Shown: positions 23,832 to 36,900 of the stretch, in pieces
Numbering within the stretch: position 1 is the stretch's first letter
Layout: each line of letters starts with the position of its first letter
Source: Antedon mediterranea
Lineage: Eukaryota; Echinodermata; Crinoidea; Comatulida; Antedonidae
Direction of reading: 5' to 3'
Assembly (NCBI RefSeq): GCF_964355755.1
Contig: NC_092675.1
Span: forward strand, 28,794,912-28,858,911
DNA: 64,000 nucleotides
Notes under the pieces: generated by a model
Told to the model about the DNA's origin: nothing
What the model saw: only the letters and a program-made list of their open reading frames with translations
Database searches by the model: none
Position numbers and translations under genes: made by a program

Positions 23832-23935
23832 AAATGTGATGTGCCTAACTATGGTAGCGATATGCCTAAATCATCATGTCCATATATGGACACATCACAT
23901 TTTTTTGTCACAAAAAGTTTTATAGTGTAGACACA
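23832..23935 (+). mobile_element. MITE copy 6 (left end lost)
   Basis: Begins inside the element at ATGTGATGTGCC and ends TATAGTGTAGACACAAC, a mutated right terminus. Confidence 0.8.
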
Positions 23936-24536
23936 ACATATACATTTACAATTTATTTAAATCTACAAATGGAACAATTTTGTAAAAACCATTCCATTAC
24001 TCATGCTGGCCACATTGTCATATATTCTGGCAATCTTGTCAACAACATTCATTTTATTTCAAGATGTTTATGACGGCAGTGAAAAATGATGTTCGTGCAC
24101 ATTATGTTTAAACAGCCTGTTAACACAGTACTGATTGTTTATATAGATCACCATACATCACATACTCTCACACAAAAATACTTACTTAATTGACATACCT
24201 GTACGTGAAAAGAAATATCTTCTTAATGTCTTAGTTTAAAAAGAGATAAATCTAACTTGACCCACATCTACAACTACATTTTTCATCGTAATTGGGGTAA
24301 TGTATGCTTTTCTTTTTAAATTTATTATATATTATACTATTTTCTATTCTATATTATTCCTATTTTCATTCAATGCAATATTAAATATTAATATTATTTC
24401 TATCATCTTTCATTATCATGCCGATACTTTAGGCTTTAGAATGGCAATTTTCACCATTCAAAATGAATTTTAAAAGCCTCATACTGTATACGGTAATTCC
24501 AGTCCTTTACAGTATGTTTCACTGTTCTTACAGGTA

Positions 24537-25818
24537 CAGTCAACTCTCCCAATACCGGACACCCTTGGGCGGGCATATATTTTCCGGTTTTTCGAAAGTC
24601 CGGTTTCCTGAAAACATTTTTAAAGTCATCACGTTGTCACTGAAAATGCTTTGAATCACCGGTCCGAATGCTGCCCGGTACGATCTCCTAGCGTAGGGAA
24701 GGCCTAGGCTATGATTGTATCAATCTAGTTTTAATTAAATAAATACTGATAGGCCTAGGCCTACTTTATTAATATTAAGCTAATTCAATTTACCTTTTTT
24801 AAAAGTTACATTATTTACTGTACCAATAAAACATGTTTCTCAATGTGTTTTTAACGGCAAAAAGGCCTAGGCTAGGTCTACGTACGTACAGTGAACATAA
24901 TTTTGGTCTGTTTATTGTTTTTCGTGAGCTAGCTAGCAGCAGCAGCAGTGTGGTGGGGGTGATAAGGGCTTTGATTGATGCGCATGTGCAGAGGTGTCAT
25001 AACCAAATAAAAACGCCCACACCTAGACCACATGTTTTTTAAGCTCCTTTATTTTGACGTAATTTGATAGCAATAAACGAGCCAAGCAATAATGACACAA
25101 TAATTAATTGGTAACATTTCAAAGTTTATTAACACTAGTTAAGTCAAGTTCATTCCGTTTACGTTTTGCCATAATGATTTCCAAATTTATAATGATACAC
25201 ATTTTTAGTGAAACATTCCTTTTTAAAGTCCTATTGCAATTGTGAATTTAACAATAATTTAAACAAAACAAAGACACAAAGTGGAATGTAAATTGAACTT
25301 TATTAAAAAACAATTCATATGCTAAAAAACAGGGAGTTGTTAACAACTCCCTGCTAAAAACAATAGATAGCGCTTCGATGTGAAAAAGCCCACCGCAGTT
25401 CGATACGCAACAAAGCAATTGCCGCCTCGTGGGTTAACAATGAACTGACCTGTCAATCACAGTGTAGTGCTCCATGGCAACATTATTTGATCGTACCGCG
25501 AAACGTCGTGCACTTCATGCATGGTGAGGGTATGGTTAAAAGCTTTTGTACATTGTGAATGTATTGAATCCGAGTCAGCGACGACGATGTTGCGTTGTTT
25601 TCGTAAATATTTGGAGTTTTTTAACTGTCAGTCCGGTTTTCAGACGCTAATTTTCGTGTTTTGTACTTCATAATTTGTCCGGATTCCGGAATTGGGTATT
25701 CCGGTTTTCATAATAAATTACAGTACATTTAGAATAGGGACAAATTGGGCCCTCCAAAAAAGTCCGGTTTTTCGTGAATTCCGGTTTTGGGAGAGTCCGG
25801 TATTGGGAGAGTTGACTG
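24537..25818. mobile_element. Non-autonomous TIR transposon, TA target (Tc1/mariner-pogo type)
   Basis: Left end CAGTCAACTCTCCCAATACC is matched perfectly, through the following GGAC, by the inverse at the right end; TA flanks both ends. TCCGGTTT motifs recur near both termini. Inside lies a 24-bp palindrome near 25331-25354. No transposase frame is present in the 1282 bp. The TA duplication and CAG start fit the Tc1/mariner superfamily, with pogo/Tigger most likely by terminus style. Confidence 0.85.
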
Positions 25819-26941
25819 TATACAGTAATATCATCTTATTTATTATTTTGCTTGTAATACAATTACAGATCTGCTTTTTTTAAATATATAACCTTCATTA
25901 TTAATATTATTAGAAAGGATTTCTTTTTTCTTAGAAATATTAACATACATAAATTTAAGTTAGTATACAAGAACTATTTACTTTCTAGATAATGATGAAC
26001 GTTAAATATATATTTCATAAGTTAATATTATTTTAATATTATGTCATTGTGTATGTTATATTGTGGAAGTAAATTTAAATTGGAATTGAACACACAACAA
26101 AGATACTTGTCCGTAGGATGGGTATTACTACTATGTTTAATAAATTACCAATAATGAAATACTGTATAAGGATATACAAATATAATCATATTCAGCAGTG
26201 AATGCTTTTGTTGCAGAAACGTGTTGTGAATGAAAAATAAAATTTTGAGTAGAAAAAAAAGTCTTGCTAATAAGAATGAGGTGCTGTCTACAAATAAGTA
26301 ATTACAGCGAGCAGAATACGATGACGAGCGTCCCCTGAGGGCAGTGTTTTCTTACTTGATAAATTAATTCTGATGGGTAAACAACATCTGAACCTTGATA
26401 AGTAAATAAGACGGATCGGTGTAAAAATCATCTATACCTCACAAAAATATATTAATGGCGACGATAAATATTAATAAAGATAGTATAACTAGGGTGAATT
26501 TATAAAATTGTAGAACGTCTTGATACATAGGCTATGAATATTCTTTTAATGTTGTCTCAGTTCAAACCTTAGTAATCTCAAAACAAAGGCTATGACTAGA
26601 TTTTTTTCATGTTGTCTCGGCAGCTTATAACTAAAAAACCTGCCTAGACTATACATCTACTGTATCTGTATGAATTCTTCACAAACAATGTATCATCATT
26701 GAGGTTTTATACTAGCTGTATGTGGGCTACAAATTACAATTTCTATCACTCTACAAAGGCAAAATAAATAATCACAGACTTGCTACAATTAAATATGATC
26801 GAATTCCCTGACAAATTTATGGTTAAATTCATATGCAAGTCAACTTGTTCTTCTTTTGTGATACTTTATGATTCATGTACATATTATTAATCTATACATT
26901 GGAATCTGTAATGTATTCCTAGTTTAATTATTTAGTCTTTA

Positions 26942-27050
26942 AGCTCTGTCTATACTATCATTTATGTGATGTGCCCATATTATGGAGTCATCACCACCAT
27001 ATTTGGTCATATCACTGTCCTACTTTTTGTTTGATAGTGTAGACAGAGCT
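26942..27050 (-). mobile_element. MITE copy 7 (internally deleted)
   Basis: Both termini kept; interior reduced to about 70 bp. Flanks TTA and TGA do not match. Confidence 0.85.
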
Positions 27051-28201
27051 TGAGTGTGTGTTCACATTCAGTAAAGGAATGCAAATTAGGTTGATAAAGC
27101 CTGTTCAGACTAGAAGACCATTGATAAGTTAAAAATATGCAATTCTTTTATGATTGGTCATTATAAACGTTTAACTTACACTATTAATTTTTTTTTCTCT
27201 GTAAAGTATTCTCTTTTAAATTCCTTTCGCACATTAACAAAAACAAATGTGTGGCTAAACGACAGTTTCTTTGAAAGACGGTTTCATTACCAACCAATTA
27301 AAAGTCTTGCCAATTAAAGACAACTTTGCTTGTAACATTACCCATTGCCATCAATTATAGAGGGCATTCCAATTTTGACACAGGATCGTTTTACTTCGTT
27401 TCTTTCTTTCTGGTCGGTTTCACATCATGATTCAGGTACAGAATGAATTATACGACCTTTCCGAAGTTGATATACTATACATATTCCGATTGAAAGTAGA
27501 CTGTTAAATTAGTTATTAGTTTTGCCAAAGTCTACTAAAAACCTTATAATGGTGGTATCAAATTGGAAAAAGCTTTATTACATTTCACAAAGTATAATTG
27601 TATTAAATTCTGCGACCGGTTTCTTTCTTTATTACGTATCATATTCTTGACCTGTCTTGTTCATGAAATTACAAACATAGCAAGCACATTAGAAGCAAGG
27701 ACGTTAATTATAATTGAAATAAATGCTGTTACAATTTGGCACCAGCAATGTTTGGTTTAGAACTTGTTCAATTCACAATTATTAAAGAATAACATTTGGC
27801 GTATTCAAGTTCACTCAAGAGTTAATGAATTGGCCGCAATTTCTTCACAAGCAGTAAATGGGAGTTGGCACCCTGAAGTATGGTGCCTTAAACACACAGC
27901 TTAATGATGCGTGGACACAAATGAATTCTCATTTGCCAAGAAAAGGACATTATCAAATTTCTAGCTTGTTTAAAATTAATCTTGTTATAATCCAGTTGCA
28001 TAACATTTTGTTGAGAATATTGTCTTTGTAAATTTACCAGATGGAATATTTAAAAATTGGAAACAAAAACAAACTTTTTATAAAAAATTATATTTACAGT
28101 AACAAAGAAAGAATACTGATAAATTGTGTAAATTATTCTGTAAGGACGCAAACCAAGAGGTCTTGAAAATACAATGTACAATAATAAAAATGGAAAAATG
28201 T

Positions 28202-28316
28202 TGCCCATATATGGACATGATGATGTCATATCACTACCATATTTGGGCACATCACTGCCCTATTAGGGCACATCACCCTTTTTTCTTCAAATTAGTTTGA
28301 TAGTGTAGACAGAGCT
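28202..28316 (-). mobile_element. MITE copy 8 (left end lost)
   Basis: Starts in the GCCCATATATGGACATGATG block and ends GTAGACAGAGCT; the TTTGTCAAACTAGTT segment is mutated to TTCTTCAAATTAGTT. Confidence 0.8.
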
Positions 28317-31300
28317 AATAATGTGTTATTGCGCAAAAGACCAAAATAAATAAATAAGAAATGTGGCAGAGAACGTGACAATCAGAGTCGTCAGCGCCAA
28401 CTGGTATGTGAACGATAATAATCATTAGTAATTTCAACTGAAATGCAAGTAAGCATGAAATATGACTTTATTTACTTAAATGAATGAAGGATGACAAAAG
28501 AAAGACAATGAAAAAAATAAAGCAATAGTTTAAACACTATAGATCAAAGTTTGATTATTTTCATACTACCAAGAAACAGGGTCTTGCGGTAAACAAGATC
28601 AAATTGTTGGATCAGTTCAGCAACGGTTGGTATAATTGTCATCAGCATAACAAATATTGTTGCTAAAGTACATTTTAAGAACAATGAAACTTTAATATGA
28701 AGCTAATAGAAAACTTATTCATTCAGTAACTAGGTCATCCACCTATTGAAAAAGGTTTAACTAGGTTCAAGATAGTTAATCATGCGATTTATACTTCCAC
28801 GCAAGGGTTCTTATGAACTTTACGAAATTGCACAAACTGTTATGGATGATAAAGTACACAACTTGATTAGCCACAACAGAAAAATGAACAGCAACGAAAC
28901 AAAATCTTGATCAAACGCCGACAAGAGGTAGACAAATTACTGTGGGTAATCATGGATGTACAAGGGACAAAATGACGATAATTTGTACCATTAGTTGAAT
29001 GCCGACTTGGCTAAATGCCATTTTAAGGGCTTTATCGCGATCTTCTGGATAAGTTAAGGTAACAATGCAAGGTATATGGTAGGACAAAGGCCAGTCTACT
29101 GGTCTCTTTGAGGTACACAATGGCTGCCACAAACTAACATTGAAATATAGCAGCCTTGAATGGGGCCGCTTTAGTCAACATGTAAGGCCGCAATGACAAT
29201 AGCAAACACACAACAAACCTAACGCTTGCGGCAAACTCCCTGGTCCATCACAAATTAACATTGTTATATATTTAATGGGAGAAAATTGTTCTAATCTAGG
29301 AAAAGTTTACTGTACACTTTTAAGTATCTCTATAAAATAGTTGCTTTTCAAAACAAATTTTAAGCAAATAGACCTTTGGACTGAAGACATCTTTTTGACG
29401 CCGTCCATATTTGTTCAACTTTGTACTTCTTTTAATTGTTATAATGAATTGTTTTGAATGTGGACCATAAACAGTGAATGTCAATAATTAAAAACGTCTT
29501 CTTCCAGGGCAGTTACGAAATTTAAAAAATTATAAATGAAGGGGTATAGTTATGACACCAAACCTGACCACTTGACACATACTGTAAAATCAATTATGAG
29601 TTGAATTTTAAAATCATAGATTTAGATTTAGATCAGAAAATGGGTTAATTTCATAAGTAAACAATTACCAGAACAATTGTATGTTGTTTTCAAATTCTGT
29701 TTTCCTTGACCCAAACTCCAAAGTATTATAGACACCCGTCCTTTATTGCATTGTATAGCGAGCTTTTAAACGCAACAGAGTTGATTTAGTAAAAGATAAC
29801 GAAAACCGAATCTGATGGTTTATTTAAAGGATTTTGAATGATTTTATATGGGTTTAGAGAACAGGATTAGGATTAAGTAGCAACAAGGATTTTTTGGGAA
29901 GTTTTTTTTTTTTTATAAATCACTGCAAAAAAATGGAAATTATGTTTCTCCAAAATAGGTCATTGAAATGGCTTGTTTTTGTAGCTATACTTTTAAATTA
30001 TTTATAACAACAAGGAACTATTTTCATAGTATTATTTTACCAAGTTCAAATGTACTAGCAAGCTACAAAAGGCAGAACCATATATCAACAAAATGTAACA
30101 TAAATCTGAAACTGTAAACTTGAATAAAATTAATGTTCAGAACATCACAATCAATGACCTTTCACGACCTTTCAAAATTGTTTTCATGACCTAAATTTCA
30201 CAAACAATTTATTCACATCCTCGTAAGTAATAAATTTTATTTTTCTGTTATTTATTATTTACATAAAAACATTCTGATATTAATAATACTTTTTTAAATT
30301 TCAATATTTTTAATCCCTCGGTTGTATGCATAAATCCAATTAAGTATTTTTATTGACTTTTTTTTTTAAATATTTGAACTAATATTACTATTGTAAGCAC
30401 TCGCCTATAATAAATGGTCGATAATTGGAGGAGTCTTGTCATAAAATAATCATTAGTTTAACCTTTATTAGTTTAACCCTTCAATTCCAATGAACTGATT
30501 GGTTGCAGGCTTCTCACTATGTAATTAAATCTACCAATGTGATCCCTCCCCATATTAACCTAGTTTCAGTGGCTAAACCTCATTCAGTACATAACTAAAG
30601 ACAGCACCTATAGCATAACTCTGTAGGTCTGAACAGGCCCTTAGACAGCACCTAATAATAAACTTGATCTTGAATAAATAAACATGTAAATGTGCCGATA
30701 GGATGTTTAGAATATGATTTATTGTTTTATTCTGCCAATCAAAATATCACTGCAGTAACATATAGCAATTACTGGTATGTTAAGATCGTATTACATCAAT
30801 TCAATTTAGACTTCACAATCAATATTATGATATAATTATCAATATCCAACTGGAAGAAGAAATCAATAATTTCATTCAATAAAATTTACATAATGTAATC
30901 ATGAAGCCTGATGATTGGTTAAGCAGGTAATATTTGTACATATAGAATGTACTACAGTATCTTATTAGATATTAATTACAAATAGGGGAGTGCTTATTAA
31001 ATTAGATTTTAAAGCTACATTAATAATAGAGAAAGTAATATTATGGTAACCTCTAGTGTTATATTTAACAAATTTAAAAGCCAACAATTCCAAGGTCAGA
31101 CAATAAATAATAAATGCATAAAATTTCTATTTGAAAATTTCAGAAATAATTAGTGTGATGGGCTTGGTTCTATTGTTATGTTTCATTGTTGTGGCCTTGA
31201 ATTTGAATTTATGAACAAATTGTATTGTTAAAAGTATGGATTTTATAAGTAAAATATAGGTCAGAAATAATAAAATTGAATTTTCTTTATTATATCGCAG

Positions 31301-31442
31301 AATATTGAATAAATAAAATAAATAAATCAATTAATCAAAAAACTATATTCTATCAAGAATAGGCTTGAGAGAATGAGGGCTAAATTTAAGAAAATGTTAT
31401 TTTGTACTATGTATCATGACTTAGTATAAGCTCAAGTACTGT

Positions 31443-31560
31443 ATAATCCCACCCACTAACTCCAGATACAAGATGTAAAAAGATGCAATTCGAATATAAT
31501 CCCACCCACTAACTCCAGATACAAGATGTAAAAAGATGCAATTCGAATATAATCCCACTG
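31443..31560. repeat. Exact 53-bp tandem duplication
   Basis: ATAATCCCACCCACTAACTC starts at 31443 and again at 31496 with identical following bases, and the first bases of a third unit begin at 31549. Confidence 0.95.
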
Positions 31561-32170
31561 TCTAATTTTCCCTAAATGTTGTACCCATGCCCCATGTCAT
31601 ACAGTATATCATGTGTTATTTTATCATCAATATTAAATTGCATGTCACATGATGTACTCTCATTCTATAGTTAATAGTATTACTTCAATAAATACCAAGA
31701 GAATCTCATCTAATTTCCAATGCTTACATTTTGTTCTTCTGAAGATTAATAATAGCCTTTCTTTTGTTCTGCTCACAATGTGTATCAATAAAGCGCATCT
31801 ATATCTGACTCAATATGAGGTGTTAAATTATCGATTCTAGGTTTCGTAGCGTTGCTGTCTCTCTTTTTTTTAATAATCAATTACGTTATTAGTTTCCTCA
31901 TTATTTTAATGACTTTCCTTAATGTGACACGTATCCATGGTGATCGGTCTTTCTAGTTTATTGAAGATCACTAAATTTTGACTATAGAGATGAAGTACAT
32001 TTTTTTTATGATGAACTATTTATTACTTTGATAAAATAATAGATAAAAAACATGTTCAGAAAATAATAAATTGAATATTGTGTACAGTTTTTTTTAGATT
32101 CAAACAAAAACTTAATTTAGAAATACTGAAAACTTAGTAAAATAAATTGTTTACCAACATTCCATTCTTA

Positions 32171-32251
32171 AGCTCCATCTATACAAACTTTATGTGACAA
32201 GAAAAATGTGATGTGATGTGTCAGGACTATTTTGATATTGTAGAAAGAGCT
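32171..32251 (-). mobile_element. MITE copy 9 (81-bp remnant)
   Basis: Keeps AGCTCCATCTATACAAACTT, TTATGTGAC..AAAATGTGATG and the right terminus GATATTGTAGAAAGAGCT; the interior is deleted. Confidence 0.7.
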
Positions 32252-32462
32252 TTAGTAAAGTCTTTTATTTAATTCAAAGTTTTCAGTAGGTATTAATAAC
32301 ACTGGAATTTTTATATTCACATTACAATCCATCACAAATATTACAGCCATTATGTTGCATTATTAGCTGGCTATAAAAATTCAAAATGGTTTGATGCATA
32401 CAATATAATACATTCTGACCAAAAGCCAAATCTCCCATTAGAGTGAGTGATTCATTGAAATG

Positions 32463-32582
32463 AGAAGATGTGAAAGCGGTATAAAGGAAAAGAGGTAGAC
32501 GACATGGAAAGGGGAAAAAGAAAAAAAGGAAAAGAAAAAAAAAGAGGAAAACTGAAAAAGGAGGAAAAACTGAAAAAGGAGA
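32463..32582. repeat. Polypurine tract
   Basis: About 120 bp almost entirely A and G on the plus strand, built of AAAAGGA-like words. Confidence 0.85.
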
Positions 32583-32703
32583 TTTGACCCTCCATTTCCG
32601 CTATGTTGTTTAACGTAATAAATAATAATAAAATTACAAAGTTACTGTAAAAACAGAAAGAAGGACTGATGAGAAAACTGTAAACTATAAGTAATGAAAC
32701 TAA

Positions 32704-33776
32704 GACCCCATTTACACTTCAGCTTTTAGCGAGCCCGAGGCCGGCTCCGAGCCAAAAGTGCACAAGTGTAAACACTCTGGGAACAACCGAGCCGGCCTCG
32801 AGCCGGCTCAATTTTGAGCCTAGTCTAGAGTAGGCTTCGGGCCGGCAATTGCGGGCTTCGGGCCGGCACTTCGTATAGTGTAAACACTCGCGGTCATAAA
32901 ATGAACGTTCTGTGTCAACTATAGCTTTAAGTTTACGAAACTTATTGCTGATGAATCGGAAATTCTTCATTGAAATTAATTTGGTGAAGATGTATACGCC
33001 TTTTTCACGATCTATGACAAACAATGCCGTGTGCAACGAAGCGTAACCAACAGAAATAACATAGCGTTTTCAGGGGATTTCAGGACACCATGCGGCGCCT
33101 ATGCTTATAAACTGTGGTGTTTTTTTCGATGGACTTAAGAAGTGAAAAAAAAAATTATAATTTTTTTTAATCACACAGTTCTATAGGCTAATCTTTAAAG
33201 AACATTTTACAGTAAAAATTTTGTCCATACGACTGTCCGTTGAGAAGTTACGAATTTTTAAGTAACTTGTCCTCCGAAAATAGGCTGAAAACGCTATGTT
33301 ATTTCTGTTGGTTACGCTTCGTTGAACGGCATTGTTTGTGTTGTCATCGATCATCATGGAGTAAAGAATCATCGATCGAAGATGTCTTCCGTTTCGTGAA
33401 AAAGGCGTATGATCTACTACTATTCTTTAGAAAACGAGACGCAAACATTAGTAGTACAGCAATAATGCAATTGTTTTGATCCATATTAAATACCGTTATT
33501 TGATTCTTTTTTGATAAAGTTGATAGGCCTAGGCCTAGTGTAGATCGACAACGCTTATAATATTAACTTTTTAAGACGCACATGAGCGGATATGACGTGA
33601 ATGTAGCGAAATCGTATCATCGAGCACTCTTCCGCGAGAGCAAGTGTAAACGCAATAGTAAGGGCCCGAGGCCGGCTTTTTGGGTAAGTGTAAACACATT
33701 GCGGGCTAAAAAGAAAGCCGGCGTCGGGCCGACTTCGGGCCGGCTAAGAAATCGTCGATGAAGTGTAAATGGGGTC
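32704..33776. mobile_element. Foldback-type TIR element, 1.07 kb
   Basis: Ends GACCCCATTTACACTTCAGC and (inverse) GACCCCATTTACACTTCATC. Flanking triplets are TAA and AAA, close to a three-base TWA-like duplication. GC-rich CCGAGGCCGGCT / CGGGCCGGC motifs crowd both subterminal regions. A perfect 39-bp inverted repeat pairs 33034-33072 with 33286-33324 around a 213-bp centre. The right arm keeps a 79-codon open frame, but I recognise no transposase. PIF/Harbinger is a possible class. Confidence 0.8.
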
Positions 33777-35017
33777 AAAGAGAAAAATATATTACATGTA
33801 AATAATGACTAACAACATGGAAGAGAAAAGGTTTGAGAAGAAAACAGGGAAGGTTATGGCGAGTTGAAAAGTGTGTATATTCAAGGTTTTTACTTATTAT
33901 CTTCTGTTTCTTCTTCTATAGTACTTCTACAACATGCTAAACTGTCATACACTGAGCATGCTCAGTATGCAGAGTATAAAGATGGCACTTAGTATGCATT
34001 ATATAAGATCCAGTCAAGAACCATATAAAATTGCATATCCTACCGATGAATAAAAGGTAAATTCAAGAAGCTAACGACCTCAATTACTATTCAACGATTC
34101 ACATCAATCCGTTGTTTAATTACAGAATTGATTTTGGTTTTATTTATTCCGCTACGCTAAATACCAGTTGATTATAGAATAGAAACATCCTCAATTGGAA
34201 TCAAGATTTGCTTCAACGTTTCCAAACGACTGAACAGCTACAGACTTACCAGGTGCGGTTCAAATTCGATATTGTCAAGTTTCCAAATTAAATATTTCCG
34301 CTAGCTTTTTTTTTTTACTTCTACATGTTGTATAATTAGTTAAATTGCTGTTGGTATCTAATTGTTGAAGTTTAATAATTTAAAGAGGCATGTGAAATAT
34401 AACAGTTAAAACACTTAGATTGCCTACAGTATATAAGACACAGAGACACAGAGTCTGTGAAAAAGACTATTAAAGTATGCACTGTAAATAATATAATGGA
34501 AATCCATGTAATAATACTTGGATATGATTAAAATTGAAATTATTCTTGGAAAAATACCTGCATAAATTCATCCAAGTAGCAAATGTCATGACTTGTGCAG
34601 TGAATTGTAAAATGGGTAGAAAGAAGTTGTTAAGGAAATAAACACTAATATAATATCTAAGAATATTGACCATAAAATATAAATTTTAAACTAAAACATC
34701 AATTTTACAGTATAGCATGCATGACAAATAAATACCGTTTAATCCGCAGTTAAAAATATACATATCAATAAAAATATTGTTAATGTTTTTAAAATTCTAA
34801 AGCAAGAATTTGAGTGTTATAGATGTAAATTGTAAAATAAACAGTAAGATAATCGCAATACAAATTGACATTTTTTTGTAAATTACTAAAATATTTGACA
34901 TTAAAATACTGAAATGAATAAAGCTTGTATTATTTAAAAATAATTTTTTTCTTTATTTATTCAATGTACAGGCAAAGAGATAAAAAAAAATTCTCACTAA
35001 AACAAAAAGGCTGAAAA

Positions 35018-35055
35018 GTAGAGTAGAGTAACCAAGTAGAGTAGAGTAACCAAGG
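35018..35055. repeat. 18-bp tandem duplication
   Basis: AGTAGAGTAGAGTAACCA occurs twice in a row. Confidence 0.85.
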
Positions 35056-35178
35056 GGACGACGAACCAATCATTCAGTGTGTTTTACCATCACCCTCTCC
35101 TTTCTTCCATTTATTCCATCATATTATTTACCGTAATAGGTTATGTCACTTTTTTTTTGGCTTTATTTATTTGTGTGT

Positions 35179-35194
35179 GGGGGGGGGGGGGGGG
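35179..35194. repeat. Poly-G run (16 G)
   Basis: Uninterrupted guanines after GTGTGT; length may be unreliable in assembly. Confidence 0.95.
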
Positions 35195-36231
35195 AGTTAT
35201 TTTAGTGAGATTTATTTTACTCAATTTATGGCGCAACTAAAATATCGCAATAAAAAATCAACACAATGCTGGTACCCAGTATTAATGTTTAACCAAGTAC
35301 TGTACGATACAAGTACAGAAAGAAGATAATTGACTAGAAGATGGATATTAAACTTGCACTAATGTGATCATTAATATAATGTAATATGAACGAATTGATT
35401 TTGCTTGTAATATACGCACCAATACCCTTGCTTATCATTGATTTGTCAACAACCCTAAGCATGCCGTTTTTTATCTTGTTATTCGCTAATTAAATTTTCT
35501 CATTAAAATCAAATTCCCTGTGTTGTTTATTAGTCTATAGTATCTATCAAGTTGTTTTTTCTATAAAAAAAATTCTTAAAATCGATTTGCTATAAATTTC
35601 ATATTATATATTACGAAAAAAGAAAAAAAAAGAAATTGGTTTTGGGAAAAATCAGTTATATTTGTTCATGTATGGATCTACATTCGTATTATTATCAAAT
35701 AACAGGAGAAACAAAAATTTTTAAATAACAAATTTATTTATTTAATTATGGTCTTATTAGCCCAAATTATTTTACTTGTTTTGTAATAGTTGAATTGAAG
35801 GTCATTACCCTATTTCTGTTGTGGTAGCTTTTGTTACCACTTTGTTTATGTGTGCCTACTGTATGTGATCTGTGATATACAGTTTCTTTCTGCATGTTTC
35901 AGCCACAATAACAATGCATAACTTATTAGTCAGTGATTAGGAATGTGAATTAATATTTAAACAGCTTTACAAAAAAATTCAATGCCAACTGTTTTTTTAT
36001 GGTGCGATTTCAGATTTTATGCCAAAAAACAATGCTTTTGATTTTGAATTGTTCATATCATTTCTTATTCTTTTATTATCGATATTATAATTGAAATAAC
36101 TTTAAAACTTTCCAAAATACTGTACTGTAGTAAACTCATAATGAAGGCCCTTGTTGAGTTTTTCTTATCAATCCGGTATACATAAAATCTACATAAAATC
36201 ATATATTTCCATTGTCTAAATATAAACTTAC

Positions 36232-36507
36232 CTGCATAAATTGTTAACGTAGCACTGGTTGTAACTGACCCTTCTTCGTTGCTAGCAGTACATTTAAACT
36301 CGGCTTGATCTCTCGGGTTACGAATTCGGTAAATTCTCAACAGAGACCCACCAGTCAACTCTTTTATTTCGTAACGGTCGTTGGTAGCTTTCTTTGAGTT
36401 CTTGGACCAAGAATACTCGGTGGCGCCAGTGGCTTCGCATATAAAAATGATAGTGGAACCTTCCATGACAGATTCATCACGTAATGCCGTTGTGATCACC
36501 GGTAATT
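36232..36507 (-). CDS. Lar: LAR-type RPTP exon: Ig-like domain 1
   Basis: About residues 25-116. The exon follows a TTACAG acceptor and ends GCAG|GTAAGT, phase 1 on both sides (276 nt). The I-set Ig fold is visible: first cysteine in FICEATGA, core tryptophan in EYSWSKN, second cysteine in EFKCTASNEEGSV, and the closing strand ATLTIYA. It aligns along its length with vertebrate LAR Ig1. The loop SKNSKKATNDR matches the basic loop which in RPTP-sigma/LAR binds heparan and chondroitin sulfate chains, with three lysines and the arginine kept. In the family this domain faces the matrix and controls clustering of the phosphatase on growth cones and at synapses. Confidence 0.95.
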
Positions 36508-36579
36508 CTGTAACGATAAAGTTATTAAAATGAAATTGAAGGTTTTGTAATATAGCCAGTAATATGCAGACTCTATCTT

Positions 36580-36900
36580 CTTTGTTTTGTTTGTTTTATT
36601 TGTTTTATCTTTATACTGGGTGACCTCTTCAATCAAAGACTGATCTCCCAGAGGGCCCAGTTGGTGATCAGTGGCTGTGATGTACTAATACACCGGGGTA
36701 ACCCCCTACTCGTCTCGAAAGATTCTTTAAAGTGCACACGAGCAAGTTGTGTACACTGGGCCTACGGTTTATAGTCCTTATCCGAGAAGACTCGTTCTAC
36801 CACCAGAACCATGGAGTGAGTGAGCCTCGAACCCCTGCCGATGTTATGGCTACGTGATTACGGTTCCACTGTCTTAACCGCTCGGCCACTCACTCACTCT
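36580..36900 (-). mobile_element. tRNA-derived SINE, full length
   Basis: On the minus strand the head reads TGGCCGAGCGGTTAAG (A box, 36888-36873) and GGTTCGAGGCTC (B box, 36833-36822), a tRNA-like pol III promoter of Ser/Leu style. A core follows with CTTTCGAGACGAGTAGGGG, GTTACCCCGGTGTA and CACAGCCACTGATC, and the 3' end is an A-rich AAACAAATAAAAC tail. It lies in the receptor's first intron in the same orientation as the gene, about 70 bp before the Ig1 acceptor. Confidence 0.9.

Larger units (their letters stand above)
15830..36231 (-). other. 20.4-kb intron between Ig1 and Ig2
   Basis: Contains MITE copies, two large TIR elements, a 57-bp tandem repeat, a perfect palindrome, an exact 53-bp tandem duplication and a poly-G run, all listed separately. 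The remaining sequence is AT-rich with only short open stretches that lack Ig, FnIII or other recognisable features. Alternative exons here cannot be excluded. Confidence 0.7.

Noticed and set aside
28950-29132. 60-codon minus-strand frame inside the large intron
   Set aside because: No recognisable family, no suitable phase-1 splice sites noted; likely chance.
35179-35194. G-quadruplex regulatory element
   Set aside because: A plain homopolymer of uncertain length in an intron; no evidence of function.
36822-36888. Possible functional tRNA gene (A and B boxes on the minus strand)
   Set aside because: The boxes are the head of a SINE whose core recurs at 44385-44634; the cloverleaf stems, especially the acceptor stem, do not form properly.
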